DNA of 64,000 nt from JAAZCI01 sp046462535 (GCA_046462535.1 JBKGVF010000024.1:62001-126000); one strand, 5' to 3'. Numbered from the stretch's first letter, positions 16,848-26,363 are shown. Made by a program: numbers and translations. Notes: generated by a model not told the origin, from the sequence alone.

Positions 16848-17978
16848 ATGATACGACGTAAAATCGCGAATATCTATCATCTAGGGATCAAGGAGATCTG
16901 GAGTCTCATTCGAGATCCTATCTTGCTCATCTTAATTCTCTTTACCTTCACCATCTCTGTTTATACCTCCGCTACAGCAGCTCCCGATGGCCTACAAAAT
17001 GCGACTATTGCTATCGTTGATGAGGATAATTCTGCTCTCTCTAACCGTATAGCCACCGCATTTTATCCACCGGAGTTTAGAGCACCACAATTTATTACGC
17101 TTGATGAGATGGATCAGGGGATGGATCGGGGGCGCTACACCTTTGTCCTTAATATCCCAAATAATTTTCAGCGCGATACCTTAGGCAATCGTGCCCCTGC
17201 CTTGCAGCTCAATGTTGATGCAACACGAATGTCACAGGCATTTACAGGAAATGGTGTCATTCAACAGATCATCTATGGAGAGGTGAATGAGTTTATCAAT
17301 CGCTACCGTACAGCAGAGATCCTTCCTGTAACGGCTGTCGATCGAATGCGCTTTAATCCCAACTTAACCCAATCTTGGTTTGGAGCATTAATTGAGATTA
17401 TCAATTTAATCACACTATTATCGATTATCTTAACGGGGGCAGCCCTTATTCGTGAACGGGAACGGGGCACCATTGAACATCTATTGGTGATGCCTGTAAC
17501 CCCCTTTGAGATTATGCTCTCTAAAATTTGGTCGATGGGGTTAGTCGTACTGATTGGAGCCACTCTCTCACTCCTCTTTATCGTCCAAGGGCTTCTTCAA
17601 GTTCCGGTAGCAGGATCGATTCCACTCTTCTTATTAGGTGCGATTTTCAATCTCTTTGCGATGACCTCGATGGGTATATTCTTAGCAACTATTGCACGAA
17701 ATATGCCTCAATTTGGCATGCTGATGTTGCTTGTATTAGTACCGATGCAGATGCTCTCTGGTGGTATGACGCCTCGTGAAAGTATGCCTGAGCTACTGCA
17801 AACCATTATGCTCATTGCCCCTACAACACACTTTATCGAACTTGGGCAAGGCATTCTCTTTAGAGGGGCTGATTTCTCCATTGTCTGGCGCCCCTTCCTC
17901 ACGCTTTTCGGAATTGGCCTACTCTTCTTCTTTATTGCCCATCAGCGATTTAGAGAGACAATCAGTCAGATGGCTTAA
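16848..17978 (+). CDS. yhhJ: ABC-2 type transporter permease, YhhJ-like
   Basis: A 376-aa inner-membrane protein with one N-terminal helix (residues about 22-42), a periplasmic domain to about residue 175, then five C-terminal helices. IRERERGTIEHLLVMPVTPFEIMLSKIW is the conserved ABC2 cytoplasmic loop (shown here across positions 200-230). It starts one base after the rbbA stop and presumably pairs with the RbbA permease half. Substrate unknown; related YbhFSR-like systems export drugs or cations. Confidence 0.92.
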   Translation: MIRRKIANIYHLGIKEIWSLIRDPILLILILFTFTISVYTSATAAPDGLQNATIAIVDEDNSALSNRIATAFYPPEFRAPQFITLDEMDQGMDRGRYTFVLNIPNNFQRDTLGNRAPALQLNVDATRMSQAFTGNGVIQQIIYGEVNEFINRYRTAEILPVTAVDRMRFNPNLTQSWFGALIEIINLITLLSIILTGAALIRERERGTIEHLLVMPVTPFEIMLSKIWSMGLVVLIGATLSLLFIVQGLLQVPVAGSIPLFLLGAIFNLFAMTSMGIFLATIARNMPQFGMLMLLVLVPMQMLSGGMTPRESMPELLQTIMLIAPTTHFIELGQGILFRGADFSIVWRPFLTLFGIGLLFFFIAHQRFRETISQMA

Positions 17979-17997
17979 TTAGCTAGGGTAGTAGGTA

Positions 17998-18022
17998 GAG
18001 GGGGCAGTCGCCCCCTCTTTTA
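17998..18022 (+). terminator. Terminator of the yhiI-rbbA-yhhJ operon
   Basis: AGAGGGGGC and GCCCCCTCT form a 9-bp GC-rich stem around a 4-nt loop, followed by TTTT. It lies 20 bases past the yhhJ stop. Confidence 0.9.
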
Positions 18023-18286
18023 GTAGGATTTACGAAATATCCCTTCCCTATCTCCTCCTTTTTTGCTATACCTAAGATTCAGAACTTTGATTAAGATTAG
18101 CTAATAAAGGAGTCTATATGGTCTAAACGTCGTTGATTAACAACTCACTGTTTCATAATAAGAATAATAAATTTGAGTATCTCAATAATAAAAAGAATAA
18201 AGACTCAACTCCATTTGAGTTAATTATCAACCTGCAGTAATTAGAGAATCACTCTTCACTACTGCCCACACTAGGAGGAATCATCT
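18023..18286 (+). other. Leader region before the DUF485-symporter pair
   Basis: A 264-base AT-rich gap. It contains AAAGGAG (18106-18112) 5 nt before an ATG at 18118 whose third codon is TAA. After that stop the same frame stays open for 37 codons to a TAA at 18238-18240 and would encode an Asn/Lys-rich peptide. It also holds a small hairpin, ACTCAA-N6-TTGAGT (about 18203-18220), and TTGATT/CATAAT boxes near 18133-18160 that could be a promoter with a short spacer. The sense strand carries no convincing full gene. Confidence 0.4.
18118..18240 (+). pseudogene. Possible small ORF interrupted by an in-frame stop
   Basis: An ATG with a well-placed AAAGGAG ribosome binding site is followed by GTC and TAA, after which the frame continues open to 18240 (41 codons in all). 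Read through, the peptide would be rich in Asn and Lys. It could be a decayed small gene, a two-codon upstream ORF with regulatory effect on the DUF485-symporter genes, or chance. I cannot choose between these. Confidence 0.2.
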
Positions 18287-18637
18287 ATGGACGAACTCAA
18301 TAAGCCTATTGAGACCGATATCCAGAAGAATCAACATCCGGATTATCAAAAATGGGTCAATGATCCTAAGTTTACGCAACTTATAGCAGATAAGAGACGC
18401 TTTATAGCCCCAACAGTTATCGGCTTTCTCATCTGTTACTTTCTACTGCCTATTTTAGCTATCTATACCAATCTACTTACCAAAACAACAATTTGGGGGA
18501 TTACTTATATCTGGGCTTTTGCCCTCTTCCAATTAGTGGTGATTTGGGTATTAGGCTTCCTCTTTATGCATAAATCAGAAAAGTTTGATCAAACTGCTAA
18601 AGAGATTCTTTCTGACCTTTCAATGGAGGATAAGTAG
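18287..18637 (+). CDS. yjcH: DUF485 membrane protein (YjcH-like)
   Basis: A 116-aa protein with two membrane segments (about residues 44-64 and 76-98) and the DUF485 motif HPDYQKWVNDPKFTQLIADKR before the first. In many proteobacteria this small protein is encoded directly before the acetate symporter gene actP, and that is the case here: the next start codon immediately follows the TAG. AGGAGGAATC before the ATG is a strong ribosome binding site. The molecular role is unproven; it is thought to accompany the symporter. Confidence 0.9.
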   Translation: MDELNKPIETDIQKNQHPDYQKWVNDPKFTQLIADKRRFIAPTVIGFLICYFLLPILAIYTNLLTKTTIWGITYIWAFALFQLVVIWVLGFLFMHKSEKFDQTAKEILSDLSMEDK

Positions 18638-20200
18638 ATGAGTATTTATGCATTTCTCTTTTTTAGCTTTATTATCATCGCAACCCTAATCATCACCTAT
18701 TTTGCGGCTAAACGAACCCAAGATGCCTCAGATTTCTATACTGCAGGAGGGGGATTAACCGCACGGCAAAATGGATTGGCAATTGCTGGGGATTTTATGT
18801 CTGCCGCCTCCTTCTTAGGAATTACCGGCGCTATTGCTGTTATTGGTTTTGATGGTTTCTATATGGCTGCAGGAAATCTACTGGCATTTCTCTTTTTAAT
18901 GTACCTGGTTGCAGAACCACTCCGTAATCTTGGCCGATTCACACTGGCAGATATGTTATCTAGCCGCTTCTCTAGTAAAACCTTACGAGCAACTACAGCG
19001 GCAAGTACCTTAATTATCTCAATCTTCTATATGATTGCGCAGCTAGTGGGTGCAGGAGGATTAATCTATCTCCTATTAGATATAAGCTACTCAACTTCTG
19101 TGATCTTAGTTGGGGTCTTAATGACAATCTATGTTCTCTTTGGAGGGATGACCGCCACCAGCTGGGTACAGATTAGTAAAGCGATTCTGCTTCTAGCCGG
19201 CTCCTCTTTTCTTGTCATCTTGGTCTTTGCTAAGTTCGACTTTAACCTCGCACTCCTTATTGAGACAGCCAAAGAGGCCTCCCCTCTAGGAGAGAGATTT
19301 ATGCAAGGGGGGAATATGAGCACCCTTGATAGTAAATTTTGGAGTGGGTTAGATATTTTAGGACTTAATGCCTCATTAGTCTTTGGTGTTGCAGCACTAC
19401 CACATATCTTAATTCGTTTCTTTACAGTGCCAGATGCCACAACTGCACGTAAATCAGTTGTCTACTCAACTTGGCTAATTGGTGGTTTCTTTATTATCAC
19501 CATCTTTATGGGTTTTGGTGCTGTTGCTTTAGTCGGTTATGATCGCATTGTTGAAGCTAATCCTGCTGGGAATATGGCTGCGCCACTCTTAGCGTTAGTG
19601 ACTGGGGGAGAGTTTCTCTTCGCCTTTATTGCTGCAGTTGCGTTTGCTACGATTTTAGCTACAGTCTCAGCGTTGGTTATCACATCAGCATCGGCATTTG
19701 CCCACGATATCTATAATGAGGTCTTAAAAGATGGCAAGATCAGTCAAAAAGAGCAGGTATTGGTTGCCCGAATCGCCTCTATATCGGTATCAGTGATCTC
19801 GATTATCTTAGCAATCTCCTTCCAAGATCTTAATACTGCGTTCTTAGCGGTATTAGCATTAGGGATTGCCGCAAGTGCTAATCTTCCCGTGATTCTCTTT
19901 ACCATCTATTGGCGTGACTTTAATGTTACAGGCGCGATTACTGGAATGTTAGCTGGCTTAATTAGCTCTGTCTTACTCGTTGCATTAAGCCCAAGTGTTT
20001 GGAGTCCAATCGAAGGAGCACGAATCTTAGTAGGAGAGCCTATCTTTCCTATCTCCAATCCGAGCTTAATTACGATCCCCATCGGATTTATCGGCGCATA
20101 TCTTGGCACCTTAATAGGACGCAAAAGAGAGAGTAAAAAACTCGATAACTTTGATGAGATTCTCTTTAAGATGAATACAGGTTATGGGATGCATAAATAG
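18638..20200 (+). CDS. actP: ActP-type sodium:solute symporter
   Basis: A 520-aa member of the SSS family with about 13 membrane segments. DASDFYTAGGGLTARQNGLAIAGDFMSAASFLG (residues about 29-61) and LPHILIRFFTVPDATTARKS are hallmarks shared with E. coli ActP, which imports acetate and related short-chain carboxylates with a cation. Unlike E. coli ActP it lacks a long signal-peptide-like N-terminus and is about 30 residues shorter. No acs gene adjoins it, so pyruvate, propionate or another carboxylate is also possible. It is paired with the DUF485 gene and ends at a terminator. Confidence 0.85.
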   Translation: MSIYAFLFFSFIIIATLIITYFAAKRTQDASDFYTAGGGLTARQNGLAIAGDFMSAASFLGITGAIAVIGFDGFYMAAGNLLAFLFLMYLVAEPLRNLGRFTLADMLSSRFSSKTLRATTAASTLIISIFYMIAQLVGAGGLIYLLLDISYSTSVILVGVLMTIYVLFGGMTATSWVQISKAILLLAGSSFLVILVFAKFDFNLALLIETAKEASPLGERFMQGGNMSTLDSKFWSGLDILGLNASLVFGVAALPHILIRFFTVPDATTARKSVVYSTWLIGGFFIITIFMGFGAVALVGYDRIVEANPAGNMAAPLLALVTGGEFLFAFIAAVAFATILATVSALVITSASAFAHDIYNEVLKDGKISQKEQVLVARIASISVSVISIILAISFQDLNTAFLAVLALGIAASANLPVILFTIYWRDFNVTGAITGMLAGLISSVLLVALSPSVWSPIEGARILVGEPIFPISNPSLITIPIGFIGAYLGTLIGRKRESKKLDNFDEILFKMNTGYGMHK

Positions 20201-20226
20201 GTAAATATCCTACCAGAGCCCTAACA

Positions 20227-20262
20227 AAAGAGAGCCCACTGTAATGCAGTTGGGCTCTCTCT
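20227..20262. terminator. Bidirectional intrinsic terminator
   Basis: Left arm AAGAGAGCCCACTG (from 20228) pairs with CAGTTGGGCTCTCT (to 20260), with a one-base bulge and a TAATG-type loop. The minus side has TTTTG after the hairpin. It lies between the convergent symporter and nitrilase-family genes. Confidence 0.75.
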
Positions 20263-20289
20263 ATTATTACGACTGAATCGTTTAATGGT

Positions 20290-21129
20290 TTAAAGAATCA
20301 AAGAGTGATAAAGATGAGGTTGCCGATCCTTATGAACATCATTATTAGGGCTAATTCGCTTATCCCGCGCCTCACTTAAATTGACTGTTGCCACTAGAAT
20401 CTGCTCCCCTTGACCAAAGGCGTCTGTAATGGGAAAACCATCACTATCTGTAATGAGCGAACCACCTACCCAATCAACTCCCCGTTCACGATCAGATCGA
20501 TCACATACAGCCATAAAGAGCTTATTAACAGAAGCATTTGCCTGCGCCCGAATCATCTCGGTTGGACGCTCCCCTTTTGGACGTGGATATTGGGGCCAAT
20601 TAACAGGTGCACATAAGATCTCGGCACCCGCAAGAGCAGGAATACGTACCCATTCAGGAAACTCAATATCATAACAGATCATCATCCCTAAATGGCCATA
20701 GATAGTCTCAACTACAGGGGGCTGCTCTTCACCTCGAATAAAGATATTGATCTCATTATCCCACAGATGCACCTTACGGTAGGGGGTCATTGCCCCATCC
20801 GGTTCTATAAGGATAGAGCTATTCGCCACACATTGATTAGGAAGACGCTCACAAAAACCAGCTACTAAAACAATATTGAGCTCAATAGCAAGATCTCGCC
20901 AAAGCGAAAGGGTTGCCCCATCTAAAGTCTCTGATAATTGATAAGCTTCCTCCTGGCTAGTAAAATTAAAACCACTCTGTGCAAGTTCAGGCAGAAGAAT
21001 AATTTCCCCCCCTTTTTTTGCAGCACGTCGAATCATCTCTTCTGATCGCTTCCGGTTATACTCAATAGCCCCGACCTGAGGCCCATATTGACAACACGCA
21101 ATGGTGACCAACTCTTTTTCCACACTCAT
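20290..21129 (-). CDS. Carbon-nitrogen hydrolase (nitrilase superfamily)
   Basis: A 279-aa enzyme with the full Glu-Lys-Cys triad: E in IILLPELAQSG, K in YRKVHLWDNE, C in MMICYDIEFPE. These enzymes hydrolyse amides, carbamoyl groups or nitriles in the cytoplasm. The start overlaps the stop of the upstream NCS1 transporter as ATGA, so the two are translationally coupled. The transporter therefore probably supplies the substrate, perhaps a ureido or amide compound from purine, pyrimidine or hydantoin breakdown. It resembles N-carbamoyl and omega-amidase type members, but I cannot name the substrate. Confidence 0.88.
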   Translation of the reverse strand: MSVEKELVTIACCQYGPQVGAIEYNRKRSEEMIRRAAKKGGEIILLPELAQSGFNFTSQEEAYQLSETLDGATLSLWRDLAIELNIVLVAGFCERLPNQCVANSSILIEPDGAMTPYRKVHLWDNEINIFIRGEEQPPVVETIYGHLGMMICYDIEFPEWVRIPALAGAEILCAPVNWPQYPRPKGERPTEMIRAQANASVNKLFMAVCDRSDRERGVDWVGGSLITDSDGFPITDAFGQGEQILVATVNLSEARDKRISPNNDVHKDRQPHLYHSLIL

Positions 21130-22547
21130 ACTATCTCCCCCTTCTCTAATTGACCTTCTTGTGCTCTAATAACCGCCTCCTCTCGCTCTAAATCTAAGGA
21201 TCGGGTTAATAAAAAGTAGGTAACACCAGCTACAAGTAATCCTGGAATAAAGGTGATATCCGCTCCACCCATCTTTGTCACAAAATAACCCTCATAAAAG
21301 CTCAAATTCATAAATGGAATCATAGAGAAGAAGCTCAATAGATAGGCTATTAATCCTGCTTTTGACCAGAGACCATAGATACCATTGGGATTAAAGATCT
21401 CCGCAATAGCATATCGCCCTTTCCGCACGAAATAGTAATCCACTAGATTAACTGAGGTCCATGGTATAAGGAAATAGAGCATCATTAAGACAAAATCATT
21501 AAAGCTCTCTAAATAACTCTCGGGAATAAGTAGAATTATAGAGAAGATCACTACCGCAACAATTAAAATGCCGATAATACGCACTTTTACCGTGCTTTGA
21601 ATAGGTCTAAAAGCATCTAATGCACTAATACTGGTTAACATCGCTCCATAACAGTTAACCGCCATAATACCAATCAATGAAGGAACAATAGAGAGAACAG
21701 CAATAGTTCCCACGCCATTGCCAATCTGATCTCCCAACATCTTTAAGATGGCTATAGCATCATCAGTATTCAGGCTTGATGCGATAAACGCCCCAAGAGA
21801 CATTAACCAAAATGCTGAACCCCCCGCTCCAAGATAGGTCCAAAATATTACTTTTTTAGCATCTGTATCGTGAGGTAGATAGCGAGAATAATCAGAAACA
21901 TATACCGAATAACTAATTTGATATCCTGCAGCTGCTGAAAGCTGAACAAGAAAAGCAATACCATTAAATGATGGATCCACAATTTGACTATCCATCTCCA
22001 GCGTCATCAATGCAACTACGGTCAATAGAATAAAGAGGGTGATCATCATATAGGTGATTAACCGCTGTACTCGATGCAGTAGGTTATGACCAACAATAGC
22101 AATAATGACCGCAATACCGATAATCAACAGATACCAACCGTGTCGATAATTGGGAAGAACTACATTAATTGCATCTGTAATCAAGATAACATTAAAGACA
22201 TTAAAACCGATATAGACAAAAATTACGGCTAAAAATGGAATAATTGCTCCCCGTATACCAAATTGGGCTCGTGACTGAATCATCTGAGGTAACCCCATAG
22301 TCGGCCCCTGATTGGCATGGAAGGCCATAAAGAAGGTTCCTACCCCCACCCCTAGAATGATCGCTAATATTGAGTAGAGTGTAGCTAACCCCAACGCAGG
22401 CCCAATAAATCCGGTCAGCAGGGTTGTTAACACAAAATTTCCCGCAAACCAAAAAGGACCCTGATGCCAAACTCTCCCCCCCCGCTCACTCTTAGGGATA
22501 TAGTCGATCGATCGACTCTCAATTGCTATTAATCTATTATCTGCCAT
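21126..22547 (-). CDS. NCS1-family nucleobase/cation symporter
   Basis: A 473-aa membrane protein with 12 predicted helices. The opening (IPKSERGGRVWHQGPFWFAGNF) and the helices GLPQMIQSRAQFGIRGA and VSDYSRYLP are typical of the NCS1 family, whose members import cytosine, purines, allantoin, hydantoins, thiamine or pyridoxine. The VSDYSRYLP motif is common in cytosine and purine permeases. It forms a two-gene unit with a nitrilase-family hydrolase, which suggests catabolism of a nitrogen compound as a nitrogen source. Substrate not determinable here. Confidence 0.88.
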   Translation of the reverse strand: MADNRLIAIESRSIDYIPKSERGGRVWHQGPFWFAGNFVLTTLLTGFIGPALGLATLYSILAIILGVGVGTFFMAFHANQGPTMGLPQMIQSRAQFGIRGAIIPFLAVIFVYIGFNVFNVILITDAINVVLPNYRHGWYLLIIGIAVIIAIVGHNLLHRVQRLITYMMITLFILLTVVALMTLEMDSQIVDPSFNGIAFLVQLSAAAGYQISYSVYVSDYSRYLPHDTDAKKVIFWTYLGAGGSAFWLMSLGAFIASSLNTDDAIAILKMLGDQIGNGVGTIAVLSIVPSLIGIMAVNCYGAMLTSISALDAFRPIQSTVKVRIIGILIVAVVIFSIILLIPESYLESFNDFVLMMLYFLIPWTSVNLVDYYFVRKGRYAIAEIFNPNGIYGLWSKAGLIAYLLSFFSMIPFMNLSFYEGYFVTKMGGADITFIPGLLVAGVTYFLLTRSLDLEREEAVIRAQEGQLEKGEIV

Positions 22548-22746
22548 AACCGGCGCTCCTCATTCTATTTTTATACTTATTATTATCAACTTAATATCTA
22601 TCAAGGAGTTTCAATCTATAACCTTTAGTTACTCAATTTTGGCCTGTTCGATCAACTCGATACAAACCCTCCATATTTTATACTCCCTAAAATGATGTAA
22701 AGGATAAATAGAGATATAAAAAGAGATACTTTTCTTTTATATGAAG

Positions 22747-22786
22747 TAAAAGAACACCCATCCCCACAGCTGTAAGGATAGGTGTT
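22747..22786 (-). terminator. Terminator of the GltD/PyrK-like flavoprotein gene
   Basis: AACACC-C-ATCC (22753-22763) pairs with GGAT-A-GGTGTT (22776-22786), with one internal mismatch. On the minus strand the hairpin is followed by CTTTTAC. It is 50 bases past the stop codon. Confidence 0.65.
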
Positions 22787-22836
22787 ATCAATTAAAACAA
22801 TAGATCCTATCTCAACTCGTTACTGATACAAGCAAC

Positions 22837-25800
22837 TTAAGGACTCTTTTGCTCTGACTTTTTTTCAAGCAGATAATTCATCCAATGGGAGGAGAGAATA
22901 TCTAAGAGGCGATTTTGTCCCGTACGTGCCGAAAGATTATCAAGATCGACCGACTTTAAGGGTTGATCCTGTTGCGAGCAGGTAAAGACAGCTCGTGTCC
23001 GCTCACCTGTCTCAGGATCTACTTGCCACTGTAGACACTGACCACAAACCCCCTTCATCATACACTGCATCGGACTGCCAATTGTGCCAAAAATCTCCAG
23101 ATCCTCTCTAAATTGATCATAGAGCGCTCCCCCTTCAGAGAGGGCTTGCTGTAACCCTTTAAGTAGACCTGTCGAACCCATTGCCATCATCCGATCAATT
23201 TTACGAGTATCTACTATACCTTCATGATTAAGATCTTGCAGAAGCTGAATCATATCCCATGCCACAACACTATGATCTTGTGGGCGACGCGGTATGATTT
23301 TATCCCCTCTCTGTACCGCCCAAATAATCTGATCTGCTCCCGCTTCTAGCTCATCCATATGATCTACATCCTCTTTCGAGCCTAATGCTGCTAGATAGGT
23401 TACCCGATTACCTGCACTACGAAGAGCAAAGCCGATATCTAACATCACAGCTGCTCCCCAACGTCCCGCAATAACAAGGATCTCTTTATCTTTCGGAAGA
23501 TCGGTCGGAGCTCCGGTCGGTCCGGCTAAGATAACTTTCTGACCAACCTTAAGATGAGGCACTAATCGCTGTCCCGTTCCCCACTGAAAGACTAACAGAC
23601 GAATAGCATCATCTCTAGAGCCTGTTCCTGATACCGTAAGGAGGGGAATCTGTAGTCGTGTCCCCTCAATGAACTCACTTCCCATCTCGAAAGTCTGCAT
23701 TCTAAAGAATTGACCAGGCTTAAAATTGCGTGCTGCAAAGGGTGCTTTTACCCATACCTCTGCCACAGTAGGATTACTACTATCGATCGACTCGATTGTT
23801 GCGGTAAAACCCTCCTCTAACATCTTAATAAAGGGTTTTTCAACCGGTGCTGTCGCTTCAGGAAGTTGATTGAGTGCTGCCATCACCTCTACCGAAGCTT
23901 TTTTCGCACTGGCAATTGCTTTAACAACATTTCCATTAAACACTGGATGAGTATCCCCGATGTAAGAGACACGTCTCTTTCCACGACGATAGGAGGTAAA
24001 TGGGGCAAAAGAATCTTTGTTGTGACTATCCCAATCGAAAGATACCTTTTCTCCCGCTAAGTTATAACCTTGGAAATGGTTGTCATCTTCAATCTCTAAT
24101 GAGCCCTCATATTCTGTTGCATAGATTGTATTAGGTGAGGTTCCTGCCGCTACTAATACTGTTCGAGTTGGTACCGTTATCGAATCCTCCCCAGACTTCG
24201 TAAAGCGAATAGCCTCTACATGACCATACTGGTCAAGCTCCACACCTTCAGGATTAAGCTCCTCTCCAAAGAAGATTCCCTCTTCCAGTGCTTTTGTTAC
24301 CTCCTCATGGTTAAGGCGATAGGCTGGTGACTCCTGCATTGTACGGCGATACGCCAACATCACTCCCCCCCACTTATGCAGCAGAGGAATAAAATTTGGT
24401 TTTTCGCCCGCAGCCACTGCTCGCTCACGCTCAGCACGTACCTCTCGCCCATGGGTTAAAAATTCAGTTAATGTCTCATCATCTTCAGGTGAAAGCCCTT
24501 GACGAATCTTCTGCTCACCTAAGAGCTCAACACGGGCTAAAACCTTCTCTACCTGTTTTATATAATAGGCTTGCACCTCTGTTGCGGTATCAATCGCTGT
24601 TAAACCACCACCAATAACCACCGCCGGCATCCGCACCTGTAAATTAGCGATAGAGCTCTCTTTTGCTGCTCCAGTAAGTTGCATTGCCATCAAAAAGTCA
24701 GAAGCTTGGCGCATCCCCTTAGCTAATGAGTTTTCAATATTCAAGACACGAGGTAATCCAGCGCCAACAGCTAACGATACATGATCAAATCCCAAATCGA
24801 ACGCATCGCTAATCGTTAACGTTCCCCCTAAGCGAACGCCACCATAAATATCGACATTATGACGACGGGCTAAGGTGAGATAGATTAATTTTAAGAAATT
24901 CTTATCCCAACGGACGGTAATTCCATACTCAGCAACGCCCCCAAATCCTGCTAATACCCGCTCATCAAGATTCTCTTCAAGACTCGACCACTCTTTAATT
25001 GGTGTAGTCAATAGCGCCTCTGGTAGCGGCTCAATTTTAAGGCCATCAATACCCGCTACATAACACCCCTCTTGAGAGAGATAGTGGGCCATGGTAAAGC
25101 CTGCTGGCCCCATGCCCGCTACTAATACCTTACGACCATTATCAGGAGCAGGTAAATAACCACTCTGCTTAAGTGGATTCCAGCGGGCTAATAAATGATA
25201 GATCTCAACTCCCCAAGGCAGATCTAAAACTGTCGTCACAATTCCTGTCTCAATTTGGGGGATATTTACAGGCTCTTGCCGCTGATAGATGCAGGATTTC
25301 ATACAATCATTACAGATGCGGTGCCCAGTAGCAGGGGCCATTGGGTTTTCCACCATCATAATCGCTAATGCTCCAAGTGAGAGCCCCTCTTTCTCGAGTC
25401 GTTGCATCTCGGAGATCATCTCTTCAAGAGGACAGCCTACCAGTTTATTTCCTAGTGGATCTTCCCGAAAACCGGCCTCTGGCTCCTGCTTCTTAACAGG
25501 AAAACCAATACTGCAAAAATCCCCATCATGATCATGACAATATTTACAATACTCAATCTCACTGGCAATCTCACGCCGACTCATACGGAGATCAGTTAAT
25601 GCAAATCCATCACGACGCCGCATTGGAGCTGCACCAGCTTTAACAGGAATACCCTGAAAGCTCTGCTCATTAACCGCAACAAGATTATCTGGATCAGTGC
25701 GCTCTGGAAACTTAAACGTTACCCACTCTTTAACTCGTTGCTGCCCCTCTTCACTATTGAGTGCTAAATAACCCCACTGATGAATCAGCTCAATGGTGGC

Positions 25801-26271
25801 CTCATCCGCTTCAGACTCAGGAGAGAGCTCTAAAGCAAAAGCAGCTATCTGATCCTCTAAATCGACAACTGAATCATCTACCGAAAGCAACGATAACAGC
25901 TTCTTATGCAGCTCCTCAAAAGTAGCGACAATCTCTTGACGATAGCGGCGTGCTCCTCGTTGAATAAATTGCTCTTTAAAGCGCATTAATCGCTCATACC
26001 CCTTGGCACGCTCAATCAACTGCTGACTCTCCGCCTCAATTCCGAAAAGCTCCGCTAAAAAAGTATTGAGTTTAGCGCCAAGATGAATCTGAAACTCAGA
26101 CTCTTCTCTCTTAGTAAAGGTCAACTCCCCTTTACGCCATGCAAGAAGATCTGACCGCAATGCTTCATCTAAACGCTCAATGAAGTGCTGATCAAGCCTC
26201 TCTAAACCACTACGCTCTTGCAGCGCAGCGAATGAGAGGTTATATGATTTTAGTTGACTCTCTAGTGACAT
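22837..26271 (-). CDS. Giant FAD-dependent oxidoreductase: GltD-like core fused to PyrK-like reductase
   Basis: An 1144-aa soluble protein with several modules. Residues 1-230 are helical and charged, with no family I know. Residues 240-330 carry seven cysteines (C242, C245, C253, C280, C320, C323, C327) in the GltD-type iron-sulphur layout. Residues about 380-830 are a GltD-like FAD/NAD(P) domain with VLVAGMGPAGFTMA (386-391) and VVIGGGLTAIDTATE. Residues about 850-1144 resemble the PyrK/ferredoxin-reductase fold (KPGQFFRMQ, LAGPTGAP, MAMGSTGLL), ending in a 2Fe-2S set C1070, C1076, C1079, C1098. It should pass electrons between NAD(P)H, flavins and iron-sulphur clusters. The acceptor is unknown; a GltB-like protein is encoded 1.4 kb away. 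Confidence 0.85.
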   Translation of the reverse strand: MSLESQLKSYNLSFAALQERSGLERLDQHFIERLDEALRSDLLAWRKGELTFTKREESEFQIHLGAKLNTFLAELFGIEAESQQLIERAKGYERLMRFKEQFIQRGARRYRQEIVATFEELHKKLLSLLSVDDSVVDLEDQIAAFALELSPESEADEATIELIHQWGYLALNSEEGQQRVKEWVTFKFPERTDPDNLVAVNEQSFQGIPVKAGAAPMRRRDGFALTDLRMSRREIASEIEYCKYCHDHDGDFCSIGFPVKKQEPEAGFREDPLGNKLVGCPLEEMISEMQRLEKEGLSLGALAIMMVENPMAPATGHRICNDCMKSCIYQRQEPVNIPQIETGIVTTVLDLPWGVEIYHLLARWNPLKQSGYLPAPDNGRKVLVAGMGPAGFTMAHYLSQEGCYVAGIDGLKIEPLPEALLTTPIKEWSSLEENLDERVLAGFGGVAEYGITVRWDKNFLKLIYLTLARRHNVDIYGGVRLGGTLTISDAFDLGFDHVSLAVGAGLPRVLNIENSLAKGMRQASDFLMAMQLTGAAKESSIANLQVRMPAVVIGGGLTAIDTATEVQAYYIKQVEKVLARVELLGEQKIRQGLSPEDDETLTEFLTHGREVRAERERAVAAGEKPNFIPLLHKWGGVMLAYRRTMQESPAYRLNHEEVTKALEEGIFFGEELNPEGVELDQYGHVEAIRFTKSGEDSITVPTRTVLVAAGTSPNTIYATEYEGSLEIEDDNHFQGYNLAGEKVSFDWDSHNKDSFAPFTSYRRGKRRVSYIGDTHPVFNGNVVKAIASAKKASVEVMAALNQLPEATAPVEKPFIKMLEEGFTATIESIDSSNPTVAEVWVKAPFAARNFKPGQFFRMQTFEMGSEFIEGTRLQIPLLTVSGTGSRDDAIRLLVFQWGTGQRLVPHLKVGQKVILAGPTGAPTDLPKDKEILVIAGRWGAAVMLDIGFALRSAGNRVTYLAALGSKEDVDHMDELEAGADQIIWAVQRGDKIIPRRPQDHSVVAWDMIQLLQDLNHEGIVDTRKIDRMMAMGSTGLLKGLQQALSEGGALYDQFREDLEIFGTIGSPMQCMMKGVCGQCLQWQVDPETGERTRAVFTCSQQDQPLKSVDLDNLSARTGQNRLLDILSSHWMNYLLEKKSEQKSP

Positions 26272-26357
26272 ACTCTTTTATCCTTTATCCGTGCTAATGA
26301 AGCCCTCGCTTCACACTGCGAACAATTAAATATCGGTAATACAAAAACTCTCTTAAA

Positions 26358-26363
26358 ATTATA
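26358..26363 (-). promoter_or_regulatory. Candidate -10 for the giant flavoprotein gene
   Basis: A perfect TATAAT on the minus strand, 87 bases upstream of the start codon. No clear -35 lies at the right distance. The rest of the 255-base gap (26272-26526) contains nothing else I can name. Confidence 0.3.

Noticed and set aside
22837..26271. Two separate genes fused by a sequencing frameshift
   Set aside because: The frame is continuous across both halves, with an unbroken linker near residues 830-850 and no internal ribosome binding site with start at the junction that I could see.
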